DNA of 42,922 nt from an uncultured Clostridia bacterium (GTDB lineage Bacteria; Bacillota; Clostridia; Christensenellales; CAG-314): positions 1 through 42,922 of the forward strand of contig CANQJK010000008.1 of NCBI GenBank assembly GCA_947624235.1. Reading direction: 5' to 3'. The position numbers and the translations under genes are program-made. The notes under the pieces were generated by a model. That model had not been told where the DNA came from. It saw only the letters and a list, made by a program, of their open reading frames with translations, and made no database searches. This document shows positions 1-7,199 of the stretch, piece after piece. The first letter of the stretch is position 1. Every line of letters begins with the position of its first letter.

Positions 1-59
1 ACAATTCGTCCGATTTTTTGGGGTTCACATCTAACCGACTTTATGCAAAAGAATCAAAA

Positions 60-92
60 ACGGCTTGAAAATCTGCTTTCAAGTCGTTTTTT
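60..92 (+). terminator. Rho-independent terminator, family member 1
   Basis: Stem ACGGCTTGAAA (60-70) pairs with TTTCAAGTCGT (77-87) and is followed by a T run to 92. It probably ends a plus-strand gene lying outside the window. The flanking A run also gives a U tract on the minus strand. The stem is nearly identical to those at 1674, 7200, 25584 and 30921. Confidence 0.8.
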
Positions 93-250
93 GTGCGATC
101 GTTCACTTTTGCGCCCTTTGTGCAACGAAAGAAAAATTCTTTGCACACGATATCTTTTCATTCCACATAACTGTTGACAGTTGAAAAATGCAACATACAC
201 AAAAATTAAATTAACTATATCTACCAAGCGAATTTTGCTTTTGTCGTGCG

Positions 251-290
251 GGGTAAAAAAACAAAGGAACCGCAAAATTGCAGTTCCTTT
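251..290 (-). terminator. Terminator of the P-loop kinase gene
   Basis: On the minus strand AAAGGAAC pairs with GTTCCTTT (263-290), with an inner GC/GC pair around an A/T-rich loop. A run of seven T follows towards 251. It lies about 75 bases past the stop of the minus-strand kinase gene at 365. Confidence 0.85.
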
Positions 291-364
291 TACCTTTGCG
301 TATCGTTTGCCGTTAAATTTGCCGTAAACGCGCTTTTCAAAGGTTTGGGAGCAAAAACTGTCGG

Positions 365-913
365 CTACTTGCCGAGCCACTGCATAAAGGCGTCGAATTG
401 CGCTTTCAGTTCCTCTTCGGTGCCGTTGTTTACAACGTAGTAGTCGGCTTTGGCTATCGGTCCGCCCTTTTCGGAGTGCTCTATTTCCGCAACGTCCCTG
501 CTGTCCACCATTTCCGCCGAAAGAGGACGAACGGGGCGCTTGGCAAGACGCTCTTTGCGCAATGAACTGTTGGTGACCACAGCAAGCACCACAAGGTCGT
601 CGCCGAGGATATCTTTGAGGATAAGGTACTCGCTCCAACTGTACAGCCCGTCCAACACCACGTTTGCGCGAGAAAGCTTTTGCAATATTTCCTCTTTGAG
701 CACCACGGCAAAGGCGCCCATGCCCAATTTTGCCCGCAATTCTTCGCGAACTTTGCGCTCGTTGACTTCGTTTACGGGAATACCGTCCTTTATCAATTGC
801 GACACGGCAACGCCACCGAAATAGACGCTTTCCCAACCGAGATCGGTAAAGTACTTGCATAGCAGGCTTTTGCCCGAACCGCACATTCCCACAACCGCAA
901 CAGCTTTGTTCAT
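365..913 (-). CDS. P-loop nucleotide kinase, dephospho-CoA kinase-like
   Basis: A 182-residue cytosolic P-loop protein. The Walker A motif GMCGSGKS lies at residues 9-16, right after the first beta strand. Further on are a lid-like arginine/lysine-rich stretch (RKERLAKRPVRPL) and a late D-YYVVNNG element, as in the dephospho-CoA kinase/UPF0200 group of nucleoside monophosphate kinases. Those enzymes transfer phosphate from ATP to a small substrate; the true substrate here cannot be read from sequence, and the protein is slightly short for classical CoaE (about 200 residues). I chose the ATG at 913 because it has a GGAG ribosome binding site 8 bases upstream; a reading frame open to 946 has no such site. 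It is transcribed alone, divergently from the MarR gene, and ends at its own terminator. Confidence 0.75.
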   Translation of the reverse strand: MNKAVAVVGMCGSGKSLLCKYFTDLGWESVYFGGVAVSQLIKDGIPVNEVNERKVREELRAKLGMGAFAVVLKEEILQKLSRANVVLDGLYSWSEYLILKDILGDDLVVLAVVTNSSLRKERLAKRPVRPLSAEMVDSRDVAEIEHSEKGGPIAKADYYVVNNGTEEELKAQFDAFMQWLGK

Positions 914-1054
914 TGTTATCTCCTTTAATTTAACGTTGCAAGCCAATCATTGCACGCGTCTGATTTTTTCCTACAATAGTTTACAACAAAACGGGGTTTT
1001 GCGCAACAGTAAACAAGCAAAACACGCAAGAAATATTTCACTTTTGACTACCCA

Positions 1055-1083
1055 TTGACAAACTTGCGGAACAATTGTATAAT
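1055..1083 (+). promoter_or_regulatory. Promoter of the MarR gene
   Basis: TTGACA at 1055-1060, a 17-base spacer and TATAAT at 1078-1083: a perfect sigma-A type consensus, 26 bases before the start codon. Confidence 0.85.
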
Positions 1084-1088
1084 ATTGT
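1071..1088. promoter_or_regulatory. Candidate MarR operator over the -10 box
   Basis: ACAAT (1071-1075) and ATTGT (1084-1088) form an inverted repeat that encloses the -10 box, with the palindrome ACAATTGT in its left half. MarR proteins typically bind such sites over their own promoters, so autorepression is a reasonable inference. Confidence 0.4.
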
Positions 1089-1108
1089 GAAAAGGTAAGG
1101 AGTTTACA

Positions 1109-1549
1109 ATGAACAAAAGCATCTCGGATGTGGCGGATCTGATATTCGCCTACTACCCCAAAATGCGCAAAATGTACCGCAGTTTGGTGTCCATAAAGGA
1201 TATTCCCATTTCCATAACGCAATTGACTTGCCTGCACATACTCAACCAGGGAGAACGCCTGTCCATGACGGAACTTGCAAACGAGATGTGCATGAGCAAC
1301 CAACAACTCACCAAGGTGATAGACACCCTTGCGGAATTGGAAATGGTCGATCGCGTTTGCGACCAAACAAACCGTCGCAAATTTTACGCACAGCTTGCCC
1401 CCAAGGGCAAAAAATTGCTGTGCTCGCTCAAAGAGGAAGTAGACCGCAAACTCGGCGTTGTGCTCCGCAAAAAATCTCCCGACGAAATCGACACTTTGTA
1501 CGATTGCATTGCGCACATCACGACATTTTTCGACAACACCGAAGATTGA
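1109..1549 (+). CDS. MarR family transcriptional regulator
   Basis: A 146-residue protein of the usual MarR length. Helices at both ends form the dimerisation region. The winged helix-turn-helix spans roughly residues 38-105: LSMTELANEMCMSNQQLTKV is the HTH, and DQTNRRKFYAQLAPKG is the wing with the family's D-x-R-type turn. MarR proteins are dimeric repressors or activators that release DNA on binding small phenolic or other ligands, or on oxidation. The start ATG has AAGGAG 7-8 bases upstream. The gene stands alone with its own consensus promoter and a possible operator overlapping the -10 box. Its targets are unknown; the divergent kinase gene shares the 195-base intergenic region and could be one. 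Confidence 0.9.
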   Translation: MNKSISDVADLIFAYYPKMRKMYRSLVSIKDIPISITQLTCLHILNQGERLSMTELANEMCMSNQQLTKVIDTLAELEMVDRVCDQTNRRKFYAQLAPKGKKLLCSLKEEVDRKLGVVLRKKSPDEIDTLYDCIAHITTFFDNTED

Positions 1550-1673
1550 TGTTTTGCGACGAAAGTCGGCACCGCTTTCAAAAACGCCGTCAAAAATGCC
1601 CTGCAAAGAAAGAGTTTTGGGCGCGAGACCAAAAATTTACAAAACCCTTGTTGGACACATAAGAACGACAAAA

Positions 1674-1704
1674 ACGACTTGAATTTGCTTTTCAAGTCGT
1701 TTTA
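1674..1704 (+). terminator. Rho-independent terminator, family member 2
   Basis: ACGACTTGAA (1674-1683) pairs with TTCAAGTCGT (1691-1700), followed by TTTATTTT. It lies 125 bases after the MarR stop codon. The stem is almost identical to the terminators at 60, 7200, 25584 and 30921. Confidence 0.8.
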
Positions 1705-1795
1705 TTTTAGATACAAATCTTCGCTTGTTTAGATTTTTTCGGTTTTGGTATTGTTTGATCGTAAAAAAGCGGGTGGGAGTCATGATCGATATATC

Positions 1796-1856
1796 GGCAT
1801 TGACATACACACTCTCATTTACATTTACATTTACATTGTCATTATCATTGGATACA
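1796..1856. repeat. CATTTACA-type low-complexity repeat
   Basis: Short iterations of CATTTACA and CATTATCATT. The 23 bases at 1803-1825 recur exactly at 42884-42906, at the other end of the window. A T-rich tract with repeated TTTGTT follows to about 1910. There is no gene here; reading frames through it are pure low complexity. Confidence 0.6.
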
Positions 1857-1919
1857 CGTTTGTTCTGTTTTGTTCTTATTTGTTATTGTTTGTTACGATT
1901 TGTTATTTACTGAAAAAGG

Positions 1920-1986
1920 GTGGCGGGCGGGAACCTTGTTACGGCGGGAGAGAGTGTATCCACTGTAAAATAATCTGCAACGAGGA
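1920..1986 (+). repeat. Structured intergenic repeat, truncated copy (C)
   Basis: A direct repeat of the left half of the element at 2036-2120. About 53 bases from CCTTGT to AACGAGGA match with a few changes, after which the sequence diverges, so both 3' stem arms are missing. The 5' arm carries TATCCACTGTAAAA in place of TATCCCCTGTAAAA, a change that would break a pair in the full element. It looks like a decayed or partial duplicate. Confidence 0.65.
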
Positions 1987-1995
1987 GGCACTTTT

Positions 1996-2020
1996 CCGAA
2001 ACCAGTAGTCCAAAAATGTC
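1996..2020 (+). repeat. Left module of the structured repeat
   Basis: CCGAAACCAGTAGTCCAAAA and the following ATGTC match 16656-16680 at 22 of 25 positions. In both places the module precedes a full hairpin copy: about 16 bases away here and about 77 bases away at the dnaE end. It therefore appears to be part of the same composite repeat. Confidence 0.6.
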
Positions 2021-2035
2021 CCGACCTTGTAATAG

Positions 2036-2120
2036 ACAGAGCGAGTGTATCCCCTGTAAAATAATCTGCAACGAGGACGAAGTCCGAAGCGAAGCCTTTT
2101 TACAGGGGATATACGAGCGA
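2036..2120 (+). repeat. Structured intergenic repeat, full copy (A)
   Basis: The outer stem TATCCCCTGTAAAA (2048-2061) pairs perfectly over 14 bases with TTTTACAGGGGATA (2098-2111). The inner hairpin is GGAC-GAA-GTCC (2075-2085). Single-stranded ATCTGCAACGA lies before it and GAAGCGAAGCC after it. Copy B at 16757-16850 has the same loops but different, still paired stems. The element lies in the gap past the 3' end of the minus-strand membrane-protein gene. No function is known to me. Confidence 0.75.
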
Positions 2121-2211
2121 CATTTTGTTCCGTTTTATTATTTACTGAAAAGGGGTGGGTGGAGCAAAATTCACCATACAGACTCGGGTTTGATTCAGAA
2201 AGGTTCAACCG

Positions 2212-3321
2212 TTACAATTTAGTCGCAAGCGGTTTGGGAAGGGCGTTTTGCAATATCTCAAACAGCTTTGCCGTTTCGCTTGTGTAGGGGACGGGCAATA
2301 TCTGCGCGGAGGCAAATTGCAAAAAGAAATATCCCTTTACGCGCTTGACGCGCACCATGTCGCGCAAACGAAATTCCGTGCGCGTGTTGTGAAGCACGTT
2401 CACCGCCACTATGCCCCGTTGGGTAAGTTCGATACGCATTTGCATTGCGCCGTCCAGACTGTTTTCGTCAAAGTAACCTTTGCCGTTTTTCTTGCTTTTT
2501 TCGCACACATACACGGAGTACAAAACAAACAACGCCGTCAAAAAGCACATCAAACCGCCCAAAGCAAAAAAGGAGAGAGGCTCGTCGCCCGTTACGGCGA
2601 ACACAAAAAACAAGACGCCTACGGCAAGGTAGAAGGGGGACGTGATCAACATTCCGCTCACGCCGAGCAAAGAAATTTTTGCCATCATATCCGTAGCCTG
2701 CTTGCGCGTCAGGGTGTAATCAAAACTCTGCACGCCCTCGGTGCGCTCGCAAGGAACGTTGGGGCGGGAATAAGCACAGCCTGCGCGTTCAAACAATGCG
2801 CTGTCGGTCAGCGCGAGATACAGCCTTTCCGTTTCGCCGTTAAAGGGCACAAAGTATCTGTTTGCCGAGGCGGTCGTTACCACGAAAAAATCCGAATAGC
2901 GCTTCACCTTGACGATGTTGCATCGTTCAAAAAGCGAGGAATTTTGACTGCATAAATTTTGCACAAACAGGGCGTTGCCAGCAATTTCCATGCGTTCCGT
3001 CACCTTGCCGTCCTCGCAGTACATTTCAAACGTTTTTTGCAACTGCTTGCGCAGGGCATTGATGCGCAAAAACACCGTCGCCAACACAACGGCGCCGTAG
3101 ACCACGGCAAAAACTACGCGGACGTAGATGTTTTGATCCAAAATTATTGTCACGGTGACGCCTATGCTCAGCAAGATGGCAACAAAAACGATGTGGGACA
3201 GTATCACCGCGCCCCAAGAACTGCGAAAATACATCTTGCGGTAACGCTCTGCGTCGTAGCTGTACTCCGCCGACACTTTGTCGATATCGGCGTCGCTTGC
3301 CGTTTTTTCAAACTGTTCCAT
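2212..3321 (-). CDS. Membrane protein with two YcxB-like halves
   Basis: A 369-residue protein of unknown function with an internal duplication. Each half has a pair of hydrophobic helices (about residues 38-85 and 215-265), followed by a soluble beta-rich region of about 100 residues. Both soluble regions carry the same pattern, KVKRYSDFFVV...YFVPF and RVKRVKGYFFLQF...ILPVPY. This resembles the YcxB-like domain, in which a membrane-anchored PH-like fold ends in an I-P-x-P type strand. The ATG at 3321 has AAAGGAG upstream and overlaps the end of the thioesterase gene by 14 bases, so the two are translationally coupled. The downstream side is a repeat-rich gap. The family match is by pattern only, and no catalytic residues are seen. 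Confidence 0.65.
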   Translation of the reverse strand: MEQFEKTASDADIDKVSAEYSYDAERYRKMYFRSSWGAVILSHIVFVAILLSIGVTVTIILDQNIYVRVVFAVVYGAVVLATVFLRINALRKQLQKTFEMYCEDGKVTERMEIAGNALFVQNLCSQNSSLFERCNIVKVKRYSDFFVVTTASANRYFVPFNGETERLYLALTDSALFERAGCAYSRPNVPCERTEGVQSFDYTLTRKQATDMMAKISLLGVSGMLITSPFYLAVGVLFFVFAVTGDEPLSFFALGGLMCFLTALFVLYSVYVCEKSKKNGKGYFDENSLDGAMQMRIELTQRGIVAVNVLHNTRTEFRLRDMVRVKRVKGYFFLQFASAQILPVPYTSETAKLFEILQNALPKPLATKL

Positions 3322-4054
3322 TTTTCTCCTTTGCCAAGGTGAGCTTGGCTGTAAAACATGTTTCTTCTTTTTCGCCCACGACGTACACCGTGTTGCCCTG
3401 CCGTTTGCTGTAAATGTGCACCTCGTCGTATAGCCGAAGCTCCTTTTGATACACTATTTCCAACTCCTCCGCCACCTCGCACGGATCAAGCGCGTCCAAA
3501 GCATAATTGACGTAGTTTGTGTTGTTGACGTGTCCGTTGACGTCCAGATCCGTACGGCGAACGGTCTTGTCGTAGCACAACGCGTAACCGTCGTCACGGC
3601 GGATGCGCTCGAAATCGGGCAAAACGTCGCAGTGCGCCGTGTCGAAATCGCAATTGTAAATTTCACTCAGTTTGTCGGCGGACACTATCCTGCGCGTGTT
3701 GCGATCTATCACCAACCACACCGTAGTAGCCTGAAAGATCGGTTTGCCCTCGCTCAACGCAACAAAGCACCTTTCCGCAAAATATTTGGCGGGTTTCAAC
3801 GGCCAGGTGTACAGATCGAACGCCTTCGTTTGTTTGGTAACGGGCACGTCGAAATGCAGTTTCAACTTGGACAACACCCACAGACAACCCGTTTTGTCCA
3901 GACTGTCCCAGCCGAACCCCAATTTGTCGGCGTGTTCGCCTGCCGAATCCTGCAAAAATTCCGCAATTCTGTGCGGATCTACCGTGCCGGTTTGTTCGAA
4001 GTTGCTTTCGAACAGCTCGCAATGCGTCACTAAAAATGTTTTTGACGGTAACAT
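3308..4054 (-). CDS. Acyl-ACP thioesterase (bacterial FatA/FatB type)
   Basis: A 248-residue double hot-dog protein. The N-terminal hot dog covers about residues 1-130 (DSAGEHADKLGFG helix). The C-terminal one begins at RTDLDVNGHVNNTNYVNYAL, which contains the conserved N-x-H of the acyl-ACP thioesterase family (PF01643). Such enzymes hydrolyse acyl-ACP to free fatty acid in the cytosol and set chain length. I chose ATG 4054 because GAGGGG lies 5 bases upstream; a TTG at 4066 is also in frame but would put that site inside the gene. A promoter at 4139-4166 drives it, back to back with the ATPase promoter. It is the first gene of a two-gene operon with the coupled membrane protein. Confidence 0.88.
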   Translation of the reverse strand: MLPSKTFLVTHCELFESNFEQTGTVDPHRIAEFLQDSAGEHADKLGFGWDSLDKTGCLWVLSKLKLHFDVPVTKQTKAFDLYTWPLKPAKYFAERCFVALSEGKPIFQATTVWLVIDRNTRRIVSADKLSEIYNCDFDTAHCDVLPDFERIRRDDGYALCYDKTVRRTDLDVNGHVNNTNYVNYALDALDPCEVAEELEIVYQKELRLYDEVHIYSKRQGNTVYVVGEKEETCFTAKLTLAKEKNGTV

Positions 4055-4138
4055 GGCGCCCCTCAAATGACTTTTTTGGGTATTTTTGCCAAAATATCCG
4101 TAAAATCAGCGGACAAATCGACAATAACTTATGAATAT

Positions 4139-4166
4139 ATTATATCACCTGTAACAAAATTGTCAA
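4139..4166 (-). promoter_or_regulatory. Promoter of the thioesterase operon
   Basis: On the minus strand, TTGACA (4166-4161), a 16-base spacer and TATAAT (4144-4139). Its -35 box is only 22 bases from the -35 box of the divergent ATPase promoter, so a factor bound between them could affect both. Confidence 0.75.
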
Positions 4167-4188
4167 AATGTTTTGTTGCATTTTACTG

Positions 4189-4217
4189 TTGACAACACAA
4201 CGTTTGTGTGATATTAT
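4189..4217 (+). promoter_or_regulatory. Promoter of the riboswitch-ATPase transcript
   Basis: TTGACA (4189-4194), a 17-base spacer and TATTAT (4212-4217). The expected start near 4224 places the riboswitch at the very 5' end of the RNA. Confidence 0.8.
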
Positions 4218-4227
4218 ACTCGATGAG

Positions 4228-4351
4228 AACAGCTGATGAGGCTGTTACATGTGCAGTATCTCCGTGAGGGAGTAATCGGCGCGATCGTAGCGGAACAAAT
4301 GCCAACAACCGACGTGCAACGTCTGGCATTGTTTGAAATGATGAGACTCAC
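4228..4351 (+). promoter_or_regulatory. yybP-ykoY (manganese) riboswitch
   Basis: The aptamer core runs from 4264 to 4351. P1 is GTGAG (4264-4268) paired with CTCAC (4347-4351). The 5' arm is followed at once by GGAGTAA (the conserved GGGGAGUA loop), and the 3' arm is preceded by GAGA (the conserved GAGAC element). Between them are GCCAACA, similar to the conserved GUCAACA, and a hairpin closed by ATGCCA/TGGCAT. A separate AACAGC/GCTGTT hairpin stands upstream at 4228-4246. The P1 3' arm is also the 5' arm of the terminator at 4346-4373, so ligand-stabilised P1 would prevent termination. This ON-switch logic is established for the family, which senses Mn2+ and often controls cation pumps. Confidence 0.85.
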
Positions 4352-4379
4352 GCAACCTTGCGGTTGCGTGAGTTTTTTG
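4346..4379 (+). terminator. Riboswitch-controlled terminator
   Basis: ACTCACGCAACC (4346-4357) and GGTTGCGTGAGT (4362-4373) form a perfect 12-base stem with loop TTGC, followed by a T run. The first bases are shared with riboswitch helix P1, making the two folds mutually exclusive. Confidence 0.9.
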
Positions 4380-4411
4380 TAAAAATCGATCTTTTTTGCA
4401 CCCCATTCACA

Positions 4412-4434
4412 CTGTTTTGCCGATATGGGGTAAA
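4412..4434 (+). repeat. Dispersed ATATGGGGT leader motif, copy 1
   Basis: CTGTTTTGCCGATATGGGGT plus AAA, in the ATPase leader 46 bases before its start. Near-copies in the same orientation relative to the next gene lie at 8020-8042 (tcdA leader) and 16537-16558 (ABC leader). A facing CCCCAT at 4402 makes this copy part of an inverted repeat. Confidence 0.45.
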
Positions 4435-4480
4435 GAAAATTATATGTTTGCACATTTGCCGTGCAAACGGGAGAGCAACA

Positions 4481-7147
4481 ATGGAACACTATCAAATGCC
4501 AAAGGAAGAGGTTTTGGCTGAGACCAAATCCAACGAAAACGGTTTGACGGAAAAGGAAGCGCAACAAAGGCTGGAACAAAACGGCAAAAACAAACTTGCC
4601 GAAGGCAAAAAACAAAATATCGTTGTCAAGTTTTTGAAACAGCTTGCCGATCCGATGATAATAATATTGCTTGTGGCGGCCGTCGTAAGTTTGGTGCTTA
4701 CCCTCGTAAACAACGCTCAACCTCAACCCGATAATGGAAAGGAAAGTTTTGCCGACGTCATAATAATCGCCGTGGTCGTCATTCTCAATGCGGTGCTCGG
4801 CGTTGTGCAGGAAAGCAAGGCGGAGCAGGCGATAAAAGCGCTTCAATCCATGACGGAAGCCAAATGCAAAGTTCTGCGCGACGGCAAAATGACCTTTGTG
4901 GACAGTTGCGACATCGTGGTAGGCGACGTTGTGTTGTTGGAAGCGGGAGACAGCGTGCCTGCCGACTGCCGAATACTGGAAGCGGCAAGTTGCAAGGCGG
5001 AAGAATCGGCGTTGACGGGAGAAAGCGTACCCGTAGACAAGTTTGCCGAAGCAATCGAGGGCAATGCGCCGTTGGGCGATCGCAAAAACATGCTGTTTAT
5101 GGGAAGTTCCATAGCCTACGGACGCGCAAAAGCCGTTGTCGTGCGCACTGCTATGTCCACCGAAATGGGCAAGATAGCAAACGTCCTTGCGCAAACAAAG
5201 GAGGAAAAAACTCCTCTTCAAATAAAAATGGCGCAGTTGAGCAAGATACTCACCTACGTTGTGATAGGAATATCTCTGTTTATATTCCTGTTCAAGTTGC
5301 TGATGTGCTACGTTCGCGGAACGGGCTTCGACGTGGACGTGATAATGGACTCCCTGCTCGTAGCCATAGGCTTGGCAGTTGCCGCCATACCGGAAGGTCT
5401 GGCAACGGTAGTTACCATTGTACTGTCCATAGGCGTGACCAACATGAGCAAAAAACACGCCGTCATTCGCAAAATGACCGCCGTGGAAACGCTGGGTTGT
5501 GCGGAAATAATCTGCTCGGACAAAACGGGCACCCTTACGCAAAACAAAATGACCGTGGTAGAAAGTTACGCTTTCGACAAAACGTTGCTTGCAAAGGCAA
5601 TGGCTTTGTGTTGCGACGCGCAGGTGGCGGACGGTAGCGCCGTGGGAGAACCGACGGAGTGCGCTCTCGTCAACTATGCTCTATCGTTGGGGCTGGACAA
5701 AAATCAACTGCAACAAGAAACTCCGCGTATTGCCGAAGCCCCCTTTGACAGTCTGCGCAAAATGATGAGCACTCTCCACCAAACGGATGACAGCGTTGTG
5801 CAATACACCAAGGGCGCGCCCGACGAGATACTGCTACACAGCAAATTCATTTGGGATAACGGCGAGGTCACGATACTTTCCGAAGAGCGCAAAAAGGAAA
5901 TTTTGGCACAAAACAAAGCCATGGCGGACAAGGCGCTACGCGTGCTTGCGGTCGGTTTTAGAACATACTCCACTTTGCCCGACGACCTGTCGGCACAGGC
6001 AATAGAAAAAGATCTTGTGTTTGTGGGACTGTGCGGAATGATCGATCCCGTACGCGAAGAGGTGGCGGACGCCATTGTCCGTTGCAAGAGCGCAGGTATT
6101 CGTCCCATAATGATAACAGGCGATCACATAGACACCGCCGTTGCCATTGCCATGCAGTTGGGCATAATAACCGATCCGTCGCAAGCGGTGCTGGGCTCGG
6201 CGTTGGACGAAATGAGCGACGAGGAGTTCGAAGCCAATATCGCGCACTACTCTGTGTATGCGCGCGTGCAACCCGAACACAAGGTGCGCATCGTAAACAC
6301 CTGGCGCAAACTGGGCAAAGTGTGCGCAATGACGGGAGACGGAGTAAACGACGCGCCCTCCATCAAAAGCGCGGATATCGGCGTGGGCATGGGCATAACG
6401 GGCACGGACGTCACCAAAAACACCGCCGACATGATACTGACGGACGACAACTTTGCCACGATCGTCACCGCCGTTGGCGAAGGCAGACGGATATACGACA
6501 ACATTCGCAAAGCGATACAGTTTTTGCTGTCCAGCAACCTTGCAGAAGTGCTTGCCGTGTTTATTTCCACGCTGTGCGGTTTTACGTTGCTTCGCCCCGC
6601 CCACTTGCTGTGGATAAACCTGATAACGGACACCTTCCCCGCCGTTGCCCTTGGCACAGAAAGAGCGGAAGACAACGTTATGAGCCGTCCTCCGCGCCTC
6701 AAAAAAGAGGGTATCTTTGCAGGCGGATTGGGCATAAACGTGATATTGCACGGCTTGTTCATTGCGGGAATAACGCTATCCGCCTACTTTGTGGGAGCGT
6801 ATCTCGAAGGCGCACCGTGGCAGGAGAGCGAACAGGGCATCACCATGGCATTTTTGGCTATGAGCATGACGGAAATATTCCACGCCTACAACGCGCGCAG
6901 TATGACGGGGAGCATTTTCCTGATAAAGAAACAAAACCTTCTGCTGTGGGGAGCGATGCTGTGCAGTCTTGCGCTGACCACCGCCGTCATCTACATTCCC
7001 GGCATCAACTCGGCGTTTCACTTTACGAGCATATCCGCAGTGGAATACTTTGTGGCGCTTGCGCTTGCCTTTGCGATCATCCCCCTTGTGGAAGTGCAAA
7101 AAATAATTCAACGGTCAATAAAACGTCGCAAAAGCGCAAAATTCTAA
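4481..7147 (+). CDS. P-type cation ATPase, P2A type (Mn2+/Ca2+ export)
   Basis: An 888-residue pump of the SERCA/PMR1-like P2A class. TGES at 179-182 is the actuator domain and D347 in DKTGTLTQNK is phosphorylated. MITGDHIDTA and GDGVND (619-624) form the phosphorylation and hinge region, and about ten membrane helices are expected. Ion-site residues match SERCA: E305 in the M4 motif IPEGL, N686/E689 in M5 and N713/T716/D717 in M6, all read directly by alignment to the known motifs. By homology it pumps Ca2+ or Mn2+ out of the cytosol. The Mn2+ riboswitch in its leader argues for Mn2+ detoxification, as known for some riboswitch-controlled P-type ATPases. I chose ATG 4481 because GGGAG lies upstream; the open frame to 4358 crosses the terminator. 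The length is normal for the family. Confidence 0.92.
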   Translation: MEHYQMPKEEVLAETKSNENGLTEKEAQQRLEQNGKNKLAEGKKQNIVVKFLKQLADPMIIILLVAAVVSLVLTLVNNAQPQPDNGKESFADVIIIAVVVILNAVLGVVQESKAEQAIKALQSMTEAKCKVLRDGKMTFVDSCDIVVGDVVLLEAGDSVPADCRILEAASCKAEESALTGESVPVDKFAEAIEGNAPLGDRKNMLFMGSSIAYGRAKAVVVRTAMSTEMGKIANVLAQTKEEKTPLQIKMAQLSKILTYVVIGISLFIFLFKLLMCYVRGTGFDVDVIMDSLLVAIGLAVAAIPEGLATVVTIVLSIGVTNMSKKHAVIRKMTAVETLGCAEIICSDKTGTLTQNKMTVVESYAFDKTLLAKAMALCCDAQVADGSAVGEPTECALVNYALSLGLDKNQLQQETPRIAEAPFDSLRKMMSTLHQTDDSVVQYTKGAPDEILLHSKFIWDNGEVTILSEERKKEILAQNKAMADKALRVLAVGFRTYSTLPDDLSAQAIEKDLVFVGLCGMIDPVREEVADAIVRCKSAGIRPIMITGDHIDTAVAIAMQLGIITDPSQAVLGSALDEMSDEEFEANIAHYSVYARVQPEHKVRIVNTWRKLGKVCAMTGDGVNDAPSIKSADIGVGMGITGTDVTKNTADMILTDDNFATIVTAVGEGRRIYDNIRKAIQFLLSSNLAEVLAVFISTLCGFTLLRPAHLLWINLITDTFPAVALGTERAEDNVMSRPPRLKKEGIFAGGLGINVILHGLFIAGITLSAYFVGAYLEGAPWQESEQGITMAFLAMSMTEIFHAYNARSMTGSIFLIKKQNLLLWGAMLCSLALTTAVIYIPGINSAFHFTSISAVEYFVALALAFAIIPLVEVQKIIQRSIKRRKSAKF

Positions 7148-7199
7148 ACAAACAGGGACTGTCCCATTAAACATTTTTTACACAAAACGACATCAAAAA

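Larger units (their letters stand above)
1..364. other. Gene-free left edge
   Basis: No convincing gene is seen here. The stretch holds two hairpin terminators (60-92 and 251-290). Between them lies AT-rich DNA with no ribosome binding site and no coding signal. Long reading frames that cross this region run antisense to the kinase gene and have arginine-rich, unprotein-like compositions. Confidence 0.6.

Noticed and set aside
54..884. Long minus-strand frame of 276 codons over the kinase gene.
   Set aside because: It overlaps the kinase gene in another frame, has an arginine-rich composition typical of shadow frames, and runs through a terminator.
1745..2008. An 87-codon plus-strand frame through the T-rich tract.
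   Set aside because: It is low-complexity sequence plus the truncated repeat copy, with no start context.
2016..2222. Small proteins sharing an ICNE...RSEA...GIYER pattern, read from both full repeat copies (2016-2222 and 16676-16867).
   Set aside because: The shared peptide is a by-product of the structured repeat. A one-base indel shifts the frame upstream, the differences between copies preserve base pairing rather than amino acids, and neither frame has a ribosome binding site.
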